The notes under the pieces were generated by a model. That model did no database searches. It had not been told where the DNA came from and was given only the letters and a program-made list of their open reading frames with translations. The translations under genes and the position numbers were made by a program. A DNA stretch of 64,000 nucleotides from Heliocidaris erythrogramma (taxonomy: Eukaryota > Echinodermata > Echinoidea > Camarodonta > Echinometridae), in contig CM046857.1 in the NCBI GenBank assembly GCA_025617745.1, forward strand, positions 26,010,094 through 26,074,093, in the 5' to 3' direction. This document shows, in pieces, positions 10,201 through 19,766 of the stretch (the stretch's first letter is position 1; the number at the start of each line of letters is the position of its first letter).

Positions 10201-13079
10201 GTGTAAGCAAGGCTTAATATTCGGATATGTCACGGTGATTGCTCTTCTTTTAAATTTGATGAGCAGAAACTGGTCCTGTATCAAATTTAGTCTTTAAATT
10301 AAGTGTAAATTTTGTTGGATTCTGTCAGAATTTGACTTTCAAATTTAGCTTTGCATCATAATTATCTTGAAGTGGTATGTAATTCTATTTCCTTTAAAAA
10401 AACTGATGTCTCTGTTTTCAGCCTACACCTCAGCGTATACGACCAGAGCATGCACAGACATTAGAGAAGTACACTTGGGAAAGTGATGAATCAAACCCAC
10501 GTAAGAATTTAAATAAATTTTGAGCTTTTTTTGGCAGGAGAAAGCACTAGAAATTGATTTTTTTTTCTTTTTTGTGACATGTGTCCTGTTATGATTCATA
10601 CATGGGACTATGTACATGTGTAGGATGATGACCCATTTGGAATAACATTTTTATGCCTCCGCCCACCGTAGGTGGTAGCCGGAGGCATCATGTTTTCGGG
10701 TCGTCCGTCCGTCTGTCCGTACGTTCGTCCGTACGTTCGTCCGTACGTCCGTCCGTCCGTCCGTCCAAGTACACTTGGGAAAGTGATGAATCAAACCCAC
10801 GTAAGAATTTAAATAAATTTTGAGCTTTTTTTGGCAGGAGAAAGCACTAGAAATTGATTTTTTTTTCTTTTTTGTGACATGTGTCCTGTAATGATTCATA
10901 CATGGGACTATGTACATGTGTAGGATGATGACCCATTTGGAATAACATTTTTATGCCTCCGCCCACCGTAGGTGGTAGCCGGAGGCATCATGTTTTCGGG
11001 TCGTCCGTCCGTCTGTCCGTCCGTTCGTCCGTCCGTCTGTCTGTCCGTCCGTCCCCTTTTCGTTCTCGCGATAACTTCAAAACTTTTTTGGATCAGTTTG
11101 TAACTTAGCCCATGTATGCATATGGGAGGGACGATGAACTGATTAGATTTTGGGGTGTCAAAGGTCAAAGGTCACAGAGGTAATTATGTACATAAAAATG
11201 GATCGTTCTCGCAATAACTTCAGAACTGTTTGACGGATCAGCTTCTAACTTGGCCCATGTATGCATATGTGAGGGACGATGAACTGATTAGATTTTAGGG
11301 TCTCAAGGTCAAAGTTCAAAAGTCATAGAGGTCATTATATACATAAAAATGGTTCATGATGTATGGAGTCTAGGCCTACCTATTTTAGAAATTTCAAGGG
11401 GACAGTGGTCTATTTGCTATAAAATATCTATTTCCTTGGTATATTTGATGATTGTAAGTCTTCAATGGTAAGTTTTTTATTTGTACGGGATGAAAATGAA
11501 ATGAAATAAATTTTCTGTCTCCTGTGCTTTTTAAGTGAAAAGATTTGTAATTTTGTTGGACCAATCCTTTTTAGAGTGTACATGTATGCCATACATTTCC
11601 AATCTGGTGATGGCGGAGGCATAAATTCCGACCGTGCGCGGTCGAAGATTCATCTAGTTATGAATATTTTTTTTCCTACATATTTTGCAGCTACTGAATG
11701 CATCACAGAAGAAGTGTTTCTCTTGCTTCAGTCAGTTGTGGTAAGAAGCTTACTTTTCTTGAATTTGTTCCTGTTTGTACTTAACATGAATATGCATTTA
11801 TATACATGAGCTTCACTAAGATGCTTGTGACACTAAGAACAAAAGCTTGATAAGGTTTTGACTTAAAAAAAACCCCAACTAGTGTCAAAGTGCTCTTAGA
11901 TTTTGAGATACTTTTCAGTGTAATTCAAGTCAAGGATGATATGAGTTTGAGGTTTAATGTATATCTTATTATAACAAGAATAAGAGCCAAAATGAAGTGA
12001 CATCAACATACAGTGCGGATTTCATTTGAAAAAATCCCCAGAATTTATTTTATTTTGTTAAAGTGAAGTTGCAAATTAAACAGAACAGACATTAGTCCAG
12101 CGTAATATGTGTAGTAAACAGCTGTATCAAGTTTACAATGAGACAACATTTTATGGGATCTGACGACAGAAATGTAGTGATTCATGCTTATATTTATTAT
12201 ACATGTGCCTTTGTTTTGTTTTCATTCTTTCTCAGATGGCTTGCCAGTCTAAAGACATTGAATCATTGAAGAAACTACAGGCTGATCTATGGTAAGTTCT
12301 ACAATGACAATCCGTACATGTACATCACTAACTGTGTCAAAGATCCTTATCATACAGATTCCTTTTCCCAAAGGAAATTCTACCTACAGGTTGTAATTCT
12401 ATCCAACAAAAAGAAGAAATCTGACAGTTTATGAACTCCATTCTCTAATCTTATCCCTGAATTTCAGCTGTGATTTAAAAATCTCTTTTGGTCTTGTTTA
12501 AGCCTGAGTCATATCGAATATTTCATAAACCGGGCTTTGATTCGATCGAATACCGGTTAATCGATAAATGATGTGCGGTGAAAACAGAGTTGCACACAGT
12601 TGCACGCAGTGCATGCACCATGCACTGGTGACCGGTCCGCTGGCATCGCGGGCATATTTGTATGGGCTCTCGCTGCTCGAAATTAACGATAGCCTGCTAG
12701 CCAATGGCTAGTAAAAATCACAGCGGACGAGCCAAAATCTTAAGTTTCTAGTCCGTATGTCTAGCCAAAATGTATACTGGATACCTCTTCTCATGTTTGA
12801 TATACAGTTATATCAAAAATTCAATACTTTGAATAAAAGTGTACATTTAGCTTCAAAAAATCGTCCAGCTGTTAATTCAATGATGTTAGGGCAGTAGTGT
12901 ATATTTGCACACCATCGTCAAGCAGCTTTTAAATCACTACAAAATGCTGACCAATGTCTCTCTCTCTCTCTTTCTCTTGATTTGCATGTAGGTGTCACTT
13001 ATCAGCAGAACAGAATCACATTCTTCACCTGGTTTTGGAACAGATATCACTACCCCCACAAGAAGCGAGTGCAATATGA
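1208..13079 (+). CDS. F8A1: F8A / HAP40 (huntingtin-associated protein 40), 12 coding exons
   Basis: Orthologue of the factor VIII intron 22 protein F8A, known as HAP40. In vertebrates it is an all-helical TPR-like protein that packs between the HEAT domains of huntingtin and has been linked to Rab5 endosomes. Twelve GT-AG exons join to 957 nt, 318 residues plus stop: 1208-1266, 6062-6108, 6426-6498, 7119-7278, 7817-7885, 8230-8292, 9083-9140, 9807-9961, 10422-10500, 11691-11740, 12236-12291, 12992-13079. All phases agree. Diagnostic stretches are KRFLRKPNVAEA across the exon 1-2 join, HAQTLEKY in exon 9, VFLLLQSVV in exon 10 and SAEQNHILHLVLEQ in exon 12. The ATG has A at -3 and G at +4, with an in-frame TAA at 1181. 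The human protein is 371 residues from an intronless gene; the human proline-rich loop before the GSFSDIL segment is missing here. Confidence 0.95.
1423..1448. repeat. (GA)n microsatellite
   Basis: Uninterrupted GA dinucleotides in F8A intron 1, 160 bp downstream of exon 1. Confidence 0.9.
1731..1948 (+). repeat. Hairpin module with ACGTACGTACGT core, left copy
   Basis: About 215 bp beginning at a TGTATTTTTCACGATT sequence and ending in a long hairpin whose stem contains ACCTGGAAGGGCCAAACTGA and whose centre holds repeated ACGTACGTACGT. A second copy in inverse orientation lies at 3697-3902 but at a different relative place in the palindrome arm. Confidence 0.85.
2946..3165. repeat. Central stem of the large palindrome
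   Basis: Two arms built on GGATTGATACATGAATATTC (2997-3016) and its inverse (near 3115-3134) flank a roughly 40 bp centre. Each arm contains a TGACGTCA-like word, the consensus of a cAMP response element; this may be chance. Confidence 0.8.
3697..3902 (-). repeat. Hairpin module with ACGTACGTACGT core, right copy
   Basis: Inverted copy of the 1731-1948 module, roughly 95 percent alike by eye. Here it abuts sequence corresponding to about 2247 of the left arm instead of the 1731 position, so the module moved independently of the large palindrome. Confidence 0.85.
4795..5214. mobile_element. Small inverted-repeat element (MITE-like)
   Basis: Perfect 16 bp inverted ends (4795-4810, TGCAAACCACCCTCGG, and 5199-5214) bound about 420 bp of AT-rich, non-coding DNA in F8A intron 1. 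It has a second internal inverted segment around poly-A 5030 and poly-T 5140. Confidence 0.7.
5399..6026. mobile_element. Inverted-repeat element, copy 1 of a dispersed family
   Basis: Ends resemble AGGAAATCCACCCTGATAC at left and its inverse at right (6001-6024). The inner sequence (GAATGAAAGTTTGAGCAAAATCC) matches the body of the element at 62993-63622 and a fragment at 43622-43960. It ends 35 bp before F8A exon 2. Confidence 0.6.
6062..6108 (+). CDS. F8A1: F8A exon 2
   Basis: Residues 20-36, RFLRKPNVAEAADEF: the most conserved N-terminal motif of the family. Acceptor is tcatcag, donor gtaagt. Intron 1 (1267-6061) is by far the longest of the gene because of repeat insertions. Confidence 0.95.
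6426..6498 (+). CDS. F8A1: F8A exon 3
   Basis: Residues 36-60, GNLSKVLQNQECPSYAALFS onward: a helical repeat segment. It is preceded by a long T-run acceptor and followed by gtaagt. Phases 1 in, 2 out. Confidence 0.93.
6755..7089. mobile_element. Small inverted-repeat element with GCCTGTTGC ends
   Basis: Left end GCCTGTTGCACATGAGG (6755-6771) is matched by the inverse CCTCATGAGCAACGGGC (7073-7089), with two differences. It is non-coding, about 335 bp, and ends 29 bp before F8A exon 4. Confidence 0.65.
7119..7278 (+). CDS. F8A1: F8A exon 4
   Basis: Residues 60-113, with EVHALVEAAHHFLDAEW aligned to the EALALTEAARLFL region of the human protein. Acceptor ctatag, donor AGG|gtatgt, ending in phase 0. 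Confidence 0.94.
7817..7885 (+). CDS. F8A1: F8A exon 5
   Basis: Twenty-three whole codons, residues 114-136, including PALAATLCLQIGNSLR. Note that the exon itself begins GTAAGT, a donor-like word directly after the acceptor; reading it as exon is required by frame and similarity. Confidence 0.92.
8230..8292 (+). CDS. F8A1: F8A exon 6
   Basis: Twenty-one whole codons, residues 137-157, with the TPR-like AEAMGHYQKAAELQ. Acceptor ttctag, donor gtacaa. Confidence 0.94.
8701..8969. repeat. Foldback repeat with a tRNA-derived core
   Basis: Arms of about 110 bp (8701-8812 and 8868-8969) are almost perfect inverted copies. The loop holds tRNA-like promoter pieces: an A-box-like AGCCTGGTGGTTAAGTGG on plus, and an inverted B-box (GGATTCGAACCT) in the left arm. 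This looks like a tRNA-derived SINE reorganised into a foldback. It lies in F8A intron 6. Confidence 0.8.
9083..9140 (+). CDS. F8A1: F8A exon 7
   Basis: Residues 158-177, CPLDCLHSLGKVASCKIEI, matching the ALQALGEAASC helix of the family. T-rich acceptor, donor G|gtaaga. Confidence 0.94.
9807..9961 (+). CDS. F8A1: F8A exon 8
   Basis: Residues 177-228, DFDGALAILTEMEYLVRERG then GSFSDILASCEISRVLLLML. The long proline-rich insertion present at the junction of these halves in the human protein is reduced to about ten residues. Confidence 0.95.
10422..10500 (+). CDS. F8A1: F8A exon 9
   Basis: Residues 229-255, IRPEHAQTLEKYTWES. Donor C|gtaag at 10501. The last 34 bases and donor are repeated 300 bp downstream at 10767-10805 by a tandem duplication, giving a decoy donor that has no acceptor of its own nearby. 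Confidence 0.94.
10467..10766 (+). repeat. F8A1: 300 bp tandem duplication, unit 1
   Basis: Begins inside exon 9 at AAGTACACTTGGG and includes the donor, intron sequence and the start of a CCGT-rich tract. Unit 2 starts exactly 300 bp later at 10767. Over the first about 254 bp there is one difference (10590 T, 10890 A). Confidence 0.95.
10652..11659. mobile_element. GCCTCCGCC repeat family, copy A
   Basis: Starts TTATGCCTCCGCCCACCG, runs through a CCGT tract and two roughly 140 bp internal repeats (TTCTCGCGATAACTTCAAAAC and relatives), and ends with the inverse of the start followed by the hairpin GACCGTGCGCGGTC (11630-11643) and CATCTAGTT. The same termini bound the 42549-44768 region. Non-coding and non-autonomous. 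The tandem duplication sits at its left end. Confidence 0.75.
10767..11020 (+). repeat. F8A1: 300 bp tandem duplication, unit 2
   Basis: Second unit, starting directly after a (CCGT)n tract. It carries a copy of the last 34 exon-9 bases and of the splice donor without an upstream acceptor. Confidence 0.95.
11691..11740 (+). CDS. F8A1: F8A exon 10
   Basis: Residues 255-271, TECITEEVFLLLQSVV. Acceptor tttgcag lies just after the right end of a transposon-like repeat (10652-11659), donor gtaaga. Confidence 0.94.
12236..12291 (+). CDS. F8A1: F8A exon 11
   Basis: Residues 272-290, MACQSKDIESLKKLQADLW. Acceptor ttctcag, donor TG|gtaagt; the tryptophan codon is split. Confidence 0.93.
12992..13079 (+). 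CDS. F8A1: F8A exon 12 (stop codon)
   Basis: Residues 290-318, with LSAEQNHILHLVLEQISLP, then TGA at 13077-13079. Acceptor is gcatgtag after a CT microsatellite (12958-12972). Confidence 0.94.
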
Positions 13080-13194
13080 GCAAAGGGCATCGTTGACAGT
13101 GTAGGATACAAAAACTTGTGGTATTCCAGAGGTTACAGTGCAATATCCACGGACTTAAAATCTGGAGTTGCACTATCATTTATGATGTACGTGC

Positions 13195-13440
13195 AGGCTT
13201 CTCGGGCAGAAGAAAGTTTATGCATGGTTCAAATTGACAGAAATATGGCTTTACCGAATCCCATGGGGGTGATCTGAGAGGACCAATTTAAGCAATTTGA
13301 AAGTTGAAAGTATGCACTAACACATTTATTGGTCCATATTGAGTGAAATATGGCCTTATGACATCCCAGGGAGGTGGTTTGTGGAAGGACTAAAACAACT
13401 TTGGAGATTGAAAGTAGGCATTGACTGATTTATTTCCCTT
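13195..13440 (+). repeat. Dispersed repeat, copy 1
   Basis: Contains ATTGGTCCATATTGAGTGAA, ATCCCATGGGGGTGATCTGA and ATGACATCCCAGGGAGGTGG. The same words occur inverted at 24655-24900. It begins about 115 bp after the F8A stop, so it is probably in the 3' UTR. Confidence 0.75.
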
Positions 13441-13561
13441 GTCGGTACCCGTTGTGTGGGGGAATCTGGAAATGGTTTTTAGTTTCTGAAATTCCTCACC
13501 CTTGGTATCAACACCATGGGTGTTATGTACTGGCGAGAAGGTTGTGTATGTGTATACGGGG

Positions 13562-13812
13562 TCTGCTCGCTATTCATAAGGACTGCTATTCATAGAAAAC
13601 CGCCATTCATGTAACACGCTTTATGAATAACGGTCCTCATAAAGAGTTATGAATAGTGGTCCTTATGAATGGAAGTCCTTATGAATAGCGAGGTAATTTG
13701 TCTATGGTTTCCTTGCTATAGAAGGACCCCTATTCATACTGCTATTCATTTAGTCACGCGTTATGGATAGCGGTTCTTATGAATAACGGTCCTTATGACT
13801 AGCGAGGTTACC
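13562..13812. mobile_element. CTATTCATAAGGACC family, copy 1
   Basis: Composed of repeated direct and inverted versions of CTATTCATAAGGACCG. Left end CTCGCTATTCATAAGGAC and right end GTCCTTATGACTAGCGAG are near-inverse. A second copy is at 60846-61080. Confidence 0.8.
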
Positions 13813-13929
13813 ACGTGTATACATGTATGATGATGTATGTATGCTTCATTGACATAGTGCTAATTCTACTTCTCTGTTTGCTTCATTTAGATTTGAATTA
13901 GAGCACATGCATGTCCTCAAACTACATGT

Positions 13930-14105
13930 ACATGTAGTTAACTTTGCATAAGTCGAATCTGTTGGGACCACCAAAAATAGTTTGACTTACTTGTATGTAA
14001 AGTTCAACTTGGGAAATGTAAATAACACGCGTTTGGTCAAAATATTGAATTGAATAGGGAAAGTTTGACTTATGCAACTTTGAATTATGCAGGGTTAACT
14101 ATATA
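13930..14105. mobile_element. Inverted-repeat MITE, AGTTAAC ends, copy 1
   Basis: Left GTAGTTAACTTTGCATAAGT and right TTATGCAGGGTTAACTAT are inverted. A related copy is at 25480-25655. The pair shares GGGAC-CAA---AATAGTT and AAATAACAC words. Confidence 0.65.
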
Positions 14106-14278
14106 TACTCTATAGGCTGATATTTTGGCATACAGACATTTTCGCGAGTTTTGTTTTCGCAATAATTAACACAAGCTATATAATATACACGCTCACAAGT
14201 GTTCACAGTTCACAGTTCATTTTCGCGTGCTTGTTACCCTATAACAATTTGCGAAAATAGCAGCTTATAGAGTACACG
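14104..14278. mobile_element. Short MITE with TACTCTATA ends
   Basis: Left TACTCTATAGGCTGATATTT and right AGCAGCTTATAGAGTA are inverse, each with an internal TTTTCGCG / GCGAAAA word. It directly abuts the previous element. Confidence 0.65.
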
Positions 14279-15693
14279 TCTATGTTGCTTTTACCCAGTG
14301 TCTATCTATATCTTCAGCCACTTATATTTCACCAGTTTATATCTGGTAAGTGGTGATGTTTTATACTCTGTCATAGTCAAATTGAATTTGCAGATTGACC
14401 GGCTTGAAGTATGGGAGATGCAATATTTTTGACACTCCTAAGGAGTAAAGTACATTGTAGGTACGAGGTAGCAAGTATTGCCTTTTCTACATGATTGTGG
14501 ATAGTTGACTGTATTATATGAATTCATTCATTAATCATACTCAAAGATAAATGTTGTGGTAGTGAAATGTTGAGTTGGTTTATTATACATGTAAGTATGT
14601 GTACATGTATGTAGTTCACCTGTAGGATGAAATATGGAATCAGGTCATTGCTACAACTGTAGCTCTAAGGAAAACTGGGCTTCTCTCTTTTGACACTGCA
14701 GCTCATACGATACATGTATTGGGTAAGTTTAAAACTTCTCCCCTCTCCGCAAATATACAAGTGTAGTTACCGGTAATCTATTTTACCCCACATGATACAT
14801 ATACATGCATCATGACCTCTGAAAACTGAATAATTCTTCCCTGGTGTTAAGTCCAAAATGAATAAGATATACTTGTAGGAATAAAAATTAGGAAATATCC
14901 ATTCCACGAATTTCAAGAAAATTGCATGAACTCTGAATATGTATATCTTTGTGGTGTAACACCGTAAGTCTGAAATGAATAAGATAGATTATTAGAACAT
15001 AATCTAAGGGAATAACCGTTCTGTGAATTTAAAGAATCTTTCATTTCCTCCTTAGAGGCAAAATGAGAAGGAAAAATTTGCACCAAGAAAATTCCTTAAC
15101 AGGTCCCTTAGGAAAATTTATGAGAGGCTATTTACATTACATGTACATGTATGTAAAGGAGCAGTGAAGAATTATATATTAGATGGCCTTGGGGATATCA
15201 GAATATATTGCCCGCAACAGAATCATAATACCCCGCGTCGAAGACAAGGGCAATATGGTTCATTTAATGGCAATATTTTCGATATTCACCAAAAGTAGAA
15301 CCAGCCAATATTATTATCATATATATCATGTATATGCCTATTATGTAGCAATGACAAAGAAGTCTGTCAGTCCCTCTAATTTCAGGTTATTCATACAGGT
15401 ACTGTATGTAATCTGGGCTAAGCAATTGTGACATAAATTGTTACCGCGTGCATCCATTCTTTAAGCCTTTGTACACTTAAACGCATACACAATACTGTGC
15501 GTATGCACTTTGATATTAAGTAATCTGGCAAAATGTTGCCCTCTTCCTCTTTTTTAGTACATGTACATTGGTCTATGGGGGAAACCCGGAAGAGGGCAAA
15601 TATGGCAAACATTGCCCCCCTCGGGTAACGGATTCGGAGTAGCGTGCAAAATACAGCTTTTTATTTTGCAGCTAAAATATCTTGTATAGGTAA

Positions 15694-15855
15694 TACAGTG
15701 GAAAGGTAGCATAACGAGGTCCTTGGGACCATCTGGAATCTGTTATATCAGGTTAAAAAAACCCCAAGAGAATATAAAGAGTGGAGACCAGGAATATAAC
15801 CTTGGAATATTGTTATATCAGACCTCTTTATACCGAGTTCCACAGTAATTGCCTA
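15694..15855. mobile_element. MITE with ACAGTGGAA ends, copy 1
   Basis: Left ACAGTGGAAAGGTAGCATAACGAGG and right ACCGAGTTCCACAGT are inverted. Related copy at 34455-34636. Ends of this kind occur in pogo/Tc1-like non-autonomous elements. Confidence 0.65.
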
Positions 15856-17504
15856 AATGATAGTCGAGAAGTACAAAATTTCTATCATTTTATCACATGT
15901 ACTCGACTGTTCGACATGTACATGTAATGTGTGCAAAATGTACATAAACTTGTCTAATAAAAATGTGTAACAATGATTTATTTTGTCTGTGGTAATTTTT
16001 CCAATGATTCTTTTCTCCAATCATGAAATGACCTTTGCAGAAACATCACTGGAAAATTTTGTTCACCTTATGAAATGACCTTTGCAGTAGATACCTGATA
16101 CATTGTACCACTAATAACAAACACTCAACACTTTTTTTTTTGTTACATGAGTTTGCACACTTTATTATCACATACTAGTAAATAAGATTTTGCTGTACAT
16201 TATTTTAAAAAGTCAAGGTGTACATGTATGATCTATGAAAAATATTTACACAATGCACATTCAGCCAAAAAGCTTTTATCTCCACTCCTTGTAACAAATG
16301 CATTAAAAATGTCCATTTCGTGACTTATACATGTAACACTAAAAATATGTAATACATAACTGCGTGACAATACAACGAGTAATATTCAATTTAGAGAAAA
16401 GGGCACAATCTGGTAGAAAGATCTGGGTAGGGTAATGCATCAAGGTGTTAAAATTCAAGGTTTTCATTACACTTAATTTCAAGGTGTCTTTAACTCACAT
16501 GTAAATACAAATACTTTAATAGATACTTAGTGCTCTGGAAGATCGGCAGTATTTCCTGGAATGAAGGGGATAAAAGAGAAAGTTACGTCGCATGTTTGAA
16601 CAGATTATTTATGAAACCAATTTTGCTGATCTTGTCACAACTATATGTTCAAGTACTGTAGTTGAGAGCATCTAGCTCATGCATGTACTCTACATGTAAA
16701 ATTGGGTCCAATTTTGCCTATTGATTTTTTTCTTTTTTAAATCAATGAAGACATAACTACACTTGATCAAAAAGAATGTGATTATTTTCCATCAAAGCAT
16801 TTACAAGCACCAAATGTGTTTGTTTGCCAACCTCTTAGTTTCCTACAGGTATGTAAATTGTACAAGTAAAACGTGTGCATTAAAAAAAGGAATAAAAAAG
16901 TGAATGATAATTTGTCAAAATTTTACATTGTAGTTCTCTTGAATCTATTTATTGGAATGAATGCTCTCTAGGCCAATAACTTTCACTGCTTTATGATGGC
17001 AAATTTTTTAAAAAGAAAAATGTTGATAAAAACATTACATTTTATCATAACTGTATTCTTGAATAGGCCAAAGTGTGTATACCAAAGTTTAAAGACACTG
17101 TACCGTGATAGCCAGCCATTATATCAAAATTTATTTCAACTAATCACACCAATACTCAAAAAGAATCTTATGTCTACACCAGAGTTGGACAAAAAGCAAC
17201 ATTCCTCTTACACGGGAAAAGATTATCCACTTACATGTACATGTATATTGTAGAAAGCAGTATTTTGGCAGCACACATATTTACAGTATGGTGTTCCATT
17301 CGCGGAAACAACCAAGTCCACATGGGTCAGATAAATGCTTTATAATATAAATTCCAACAAAACAGTAAATACACTTCTAATTTATGTAAAATAAATAACA
17401 GCTCAACCATTCATAACTTCTCGTTCCAGAATGAATGTTTTTAATTTGTCAAAATTTGATTATTTTGTCTGTTTACTACCGATTTGAAGTTTGAAACATT
17501 GGAC

Positions 17505-17590
17505 ACAAGAAATAATAATAATAGCTGTTTCTTATAAAGCGCCTTACCAGTTACAATGTAACCGACCAAAGCGCTTACAGCATTATTGCA
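17505..17590 (+). repeat. ATAATAGCTGTTTCTTATAAAGCGC repeat, copy 1
   Basis: An (AAT)n run followed by AGCTGTTTCTTATAAAGCGC and a CCAAAGCGCTTACAG block. A matching copy is at 63425-63505. Probably a SINE or MITE head. Confidence 0.6.
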
Positions 17591-19199
17591 TGTTGCATGT
17601 GGAGCGAATATACCAAGGGAATGGAACAGCTGAAGACGGAAAGTTCTGGAGAACCTGTGTCTCAAGATCCATCAAATTGCTGACCCTAACTGCCTCCAAG
17701 CTATGGGACATAGACAGATTGATGGATAGATAGAAACAATTTTTAAAAAAAAGATAAATCAGGGATGTCCTTAGTCCTTATAACATGAATGTGATTTGAG
17801 AAGCCCGTACAGTGTACTTTAGATATTCAAAATAATGTCAAAATAATGTTAGAGTTTTCACGAAATATATTCAGATGGACATTTTACATTTACATGAATT
17901 TCTCCTAATGCAATACATGTAGTTTTTGAAGTCATTCAAGACTTCAAGGTCTACAGTTTTATTGCAGCACATACAGTAATAACAAAAACAATACAGAACA
18001 AAAATGGAATGCAATATACAGAGCACTATAGAATAACATTTGCTGGCACACATGGTAAAGTATAGCCCACATTCAACAAATGCGAAAAAAAAATTGTTTC
18101 CAATGATAAATGAGAACCTGTACAAGAATTTGTGGTGAAACACTTCCATTCAAAGTGAAATTATGCCTTGAAAACCCTCTAGATTGTGTTTTATCCTGAA
18201 TTATGAATATGAAACTAACACATGATCGTTCAAACTTACGACCTCCTCCAATAGTGAGGGATAAGGAGCACTATGTTGATAAAGAATAATTTGCATGTAT
18301 ATTTACAGTATGCCTGACTAAATGACAAATTTATCATAAAAAAAAATCCATTACAAGTCTGTCAAAAGGAATGTAATCAGTCAGGTTTGACAGGTTTGAA
18401 TAAAACCATGAAATACATGTATATCACACCCAAATGCAATTTCTTCAATCGTAAAGACAATGCATAAAAAGAGCTTTTGTACATCTCGTTTGGTCAGCAT
18501 TGAGTTCAATTTACTGTTTTCTAATGCAACCAAATACATCTAAATGTACACTAAAAAAAATTCAAACTCTATTATGGGAAAGTCTCAAAATTCAGATAGC
18601 AGCATTTAGTTGGCAAACCCTTTTTTCTGATCTTAAAGCACAAACAAACAGAGAAGCCTTCAAAATAACATTTCAATGCAATATGTTTGTAAAACAGCAC
18701 AAAGAAAAGAACCATGTTAGTACAACTTTCAAAACAAAATAATAGATCTGTGTTTTCACATGTTTGCAAGCCCACATGATTAAGTGTATGTGAAACTACA
18801 ACTGCACAACCAAACGTGTAAATATTATAGCACATGACATTAAAATCTAAGCTTACAAAATGAAACTTCTCTACCTCAGTTAAAACACTGCCCAATCATG
18901 TAAAAAAAAAAAAATCAAATCAGAAATAAATATTCAATATTGCTTATGAAACACAACACACATGCCACATTACTTCTCGTATTAAAGCATTCAAAGACTT
19001 AAAATGAATACTTCATGTACAAGTAAATTTACGTAATATTGAAGTGAACAATGTCCTTTCATTATTGTACACTGAACCACTAACATACATTTACAAAACT
19101 ATACACAACCATAAATTTAGGTACATGATGTCGTACAAGTCCATTTTAAGATATAACATATAGATGTACATGTAGTTGCAGGGTAATGGCATTTCCTAG

Positions 19200-19450
19200 A
19201 AAATTAGATTACATAACTTCCAATGACTTTTCAATGAGAAAATTCTTTTCAAAATCCATGACATTTTTCTCAGCAACATTACAAAAATCTTGGAACTTAC
19301 ACTGAAGCCCTGTGACTGAAATGATGAATTCGCTACACACCATCATATGCAGTTTTGAATTTTCATGACTTTTCCATGATGATTGAGGCCTAGAAATGTG
19401 TTTTAAAACTTTCATGACCTTTTCAATGTTTTCCATGACTGCAGAACCCT
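19200..19450 (-). repeat. Repeat with iterated TTTTCATGACTTTTCCATGA words
   Basis: Several diverged copies of CATGACTTTTCCATGA and a terminal TGCAGAACCCTG. It resembles common dispersed elements of this type and lies in the presumed delphilin 3' UTR. Confidence 0.45.
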
Positions 19451-19730
19451 GAGCTCCATGTTGTAAACTCTTGCATTCATCTCTTCTTTATAGCACACAC
19501 ATTTGGCTTTCTGGATCATACATGTACCAATTCACAAAAATATTCACCAGGATATTTCATGCAAACCTCTACCTGTCGTGGTCACTCTTCATTTAGCTTG
19601 CCTGAGGTGTACCTGACAAGGCAAAATATTTGTGAGCCGGAACATTGGATTTTTATGGTTACTTTGCAGGCCGTTTTTCCATAGATCTTGCTGATGTTGG
19701 TGACTCGCTGGTCACAGATGTGTTTCGTTG

Positions 19731-19766
19731 TCATGACGGCCTCTGCATGTTGTCCGCATGAGCTTT
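19731..19766 (-). CDS. GRID2IP: Delphilin last coding exon
   Basis: Encodes KAHADNMQRPS and TGA (19731-19733) after acceptor tttacag. The join FITKFA-KAHADN fits the usual end of FH2 domains (F-x-x-A-x-x-DN). Confidence 0.85.
   Translation of the reverse strand, partial: KAHADNMQRPS

Larger units (their letters stand above)
13080..19730. other. Convergent 3' ends of F8A and delphilin; no further gene seen
   Basis: Both genes transcribe into this stretch. Possible F8A poly(A) signals AATAAA are at 14880-14885 and 15956-15961. Possible delphilin signals (TTTATT on plus) are near 17956, 16948 and 16171. None can be chosen from sequence alone. The remaining content is AT-rich DNA and the small repeats listed separately; I see no conserved open frame. 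Confidence 0.6.
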
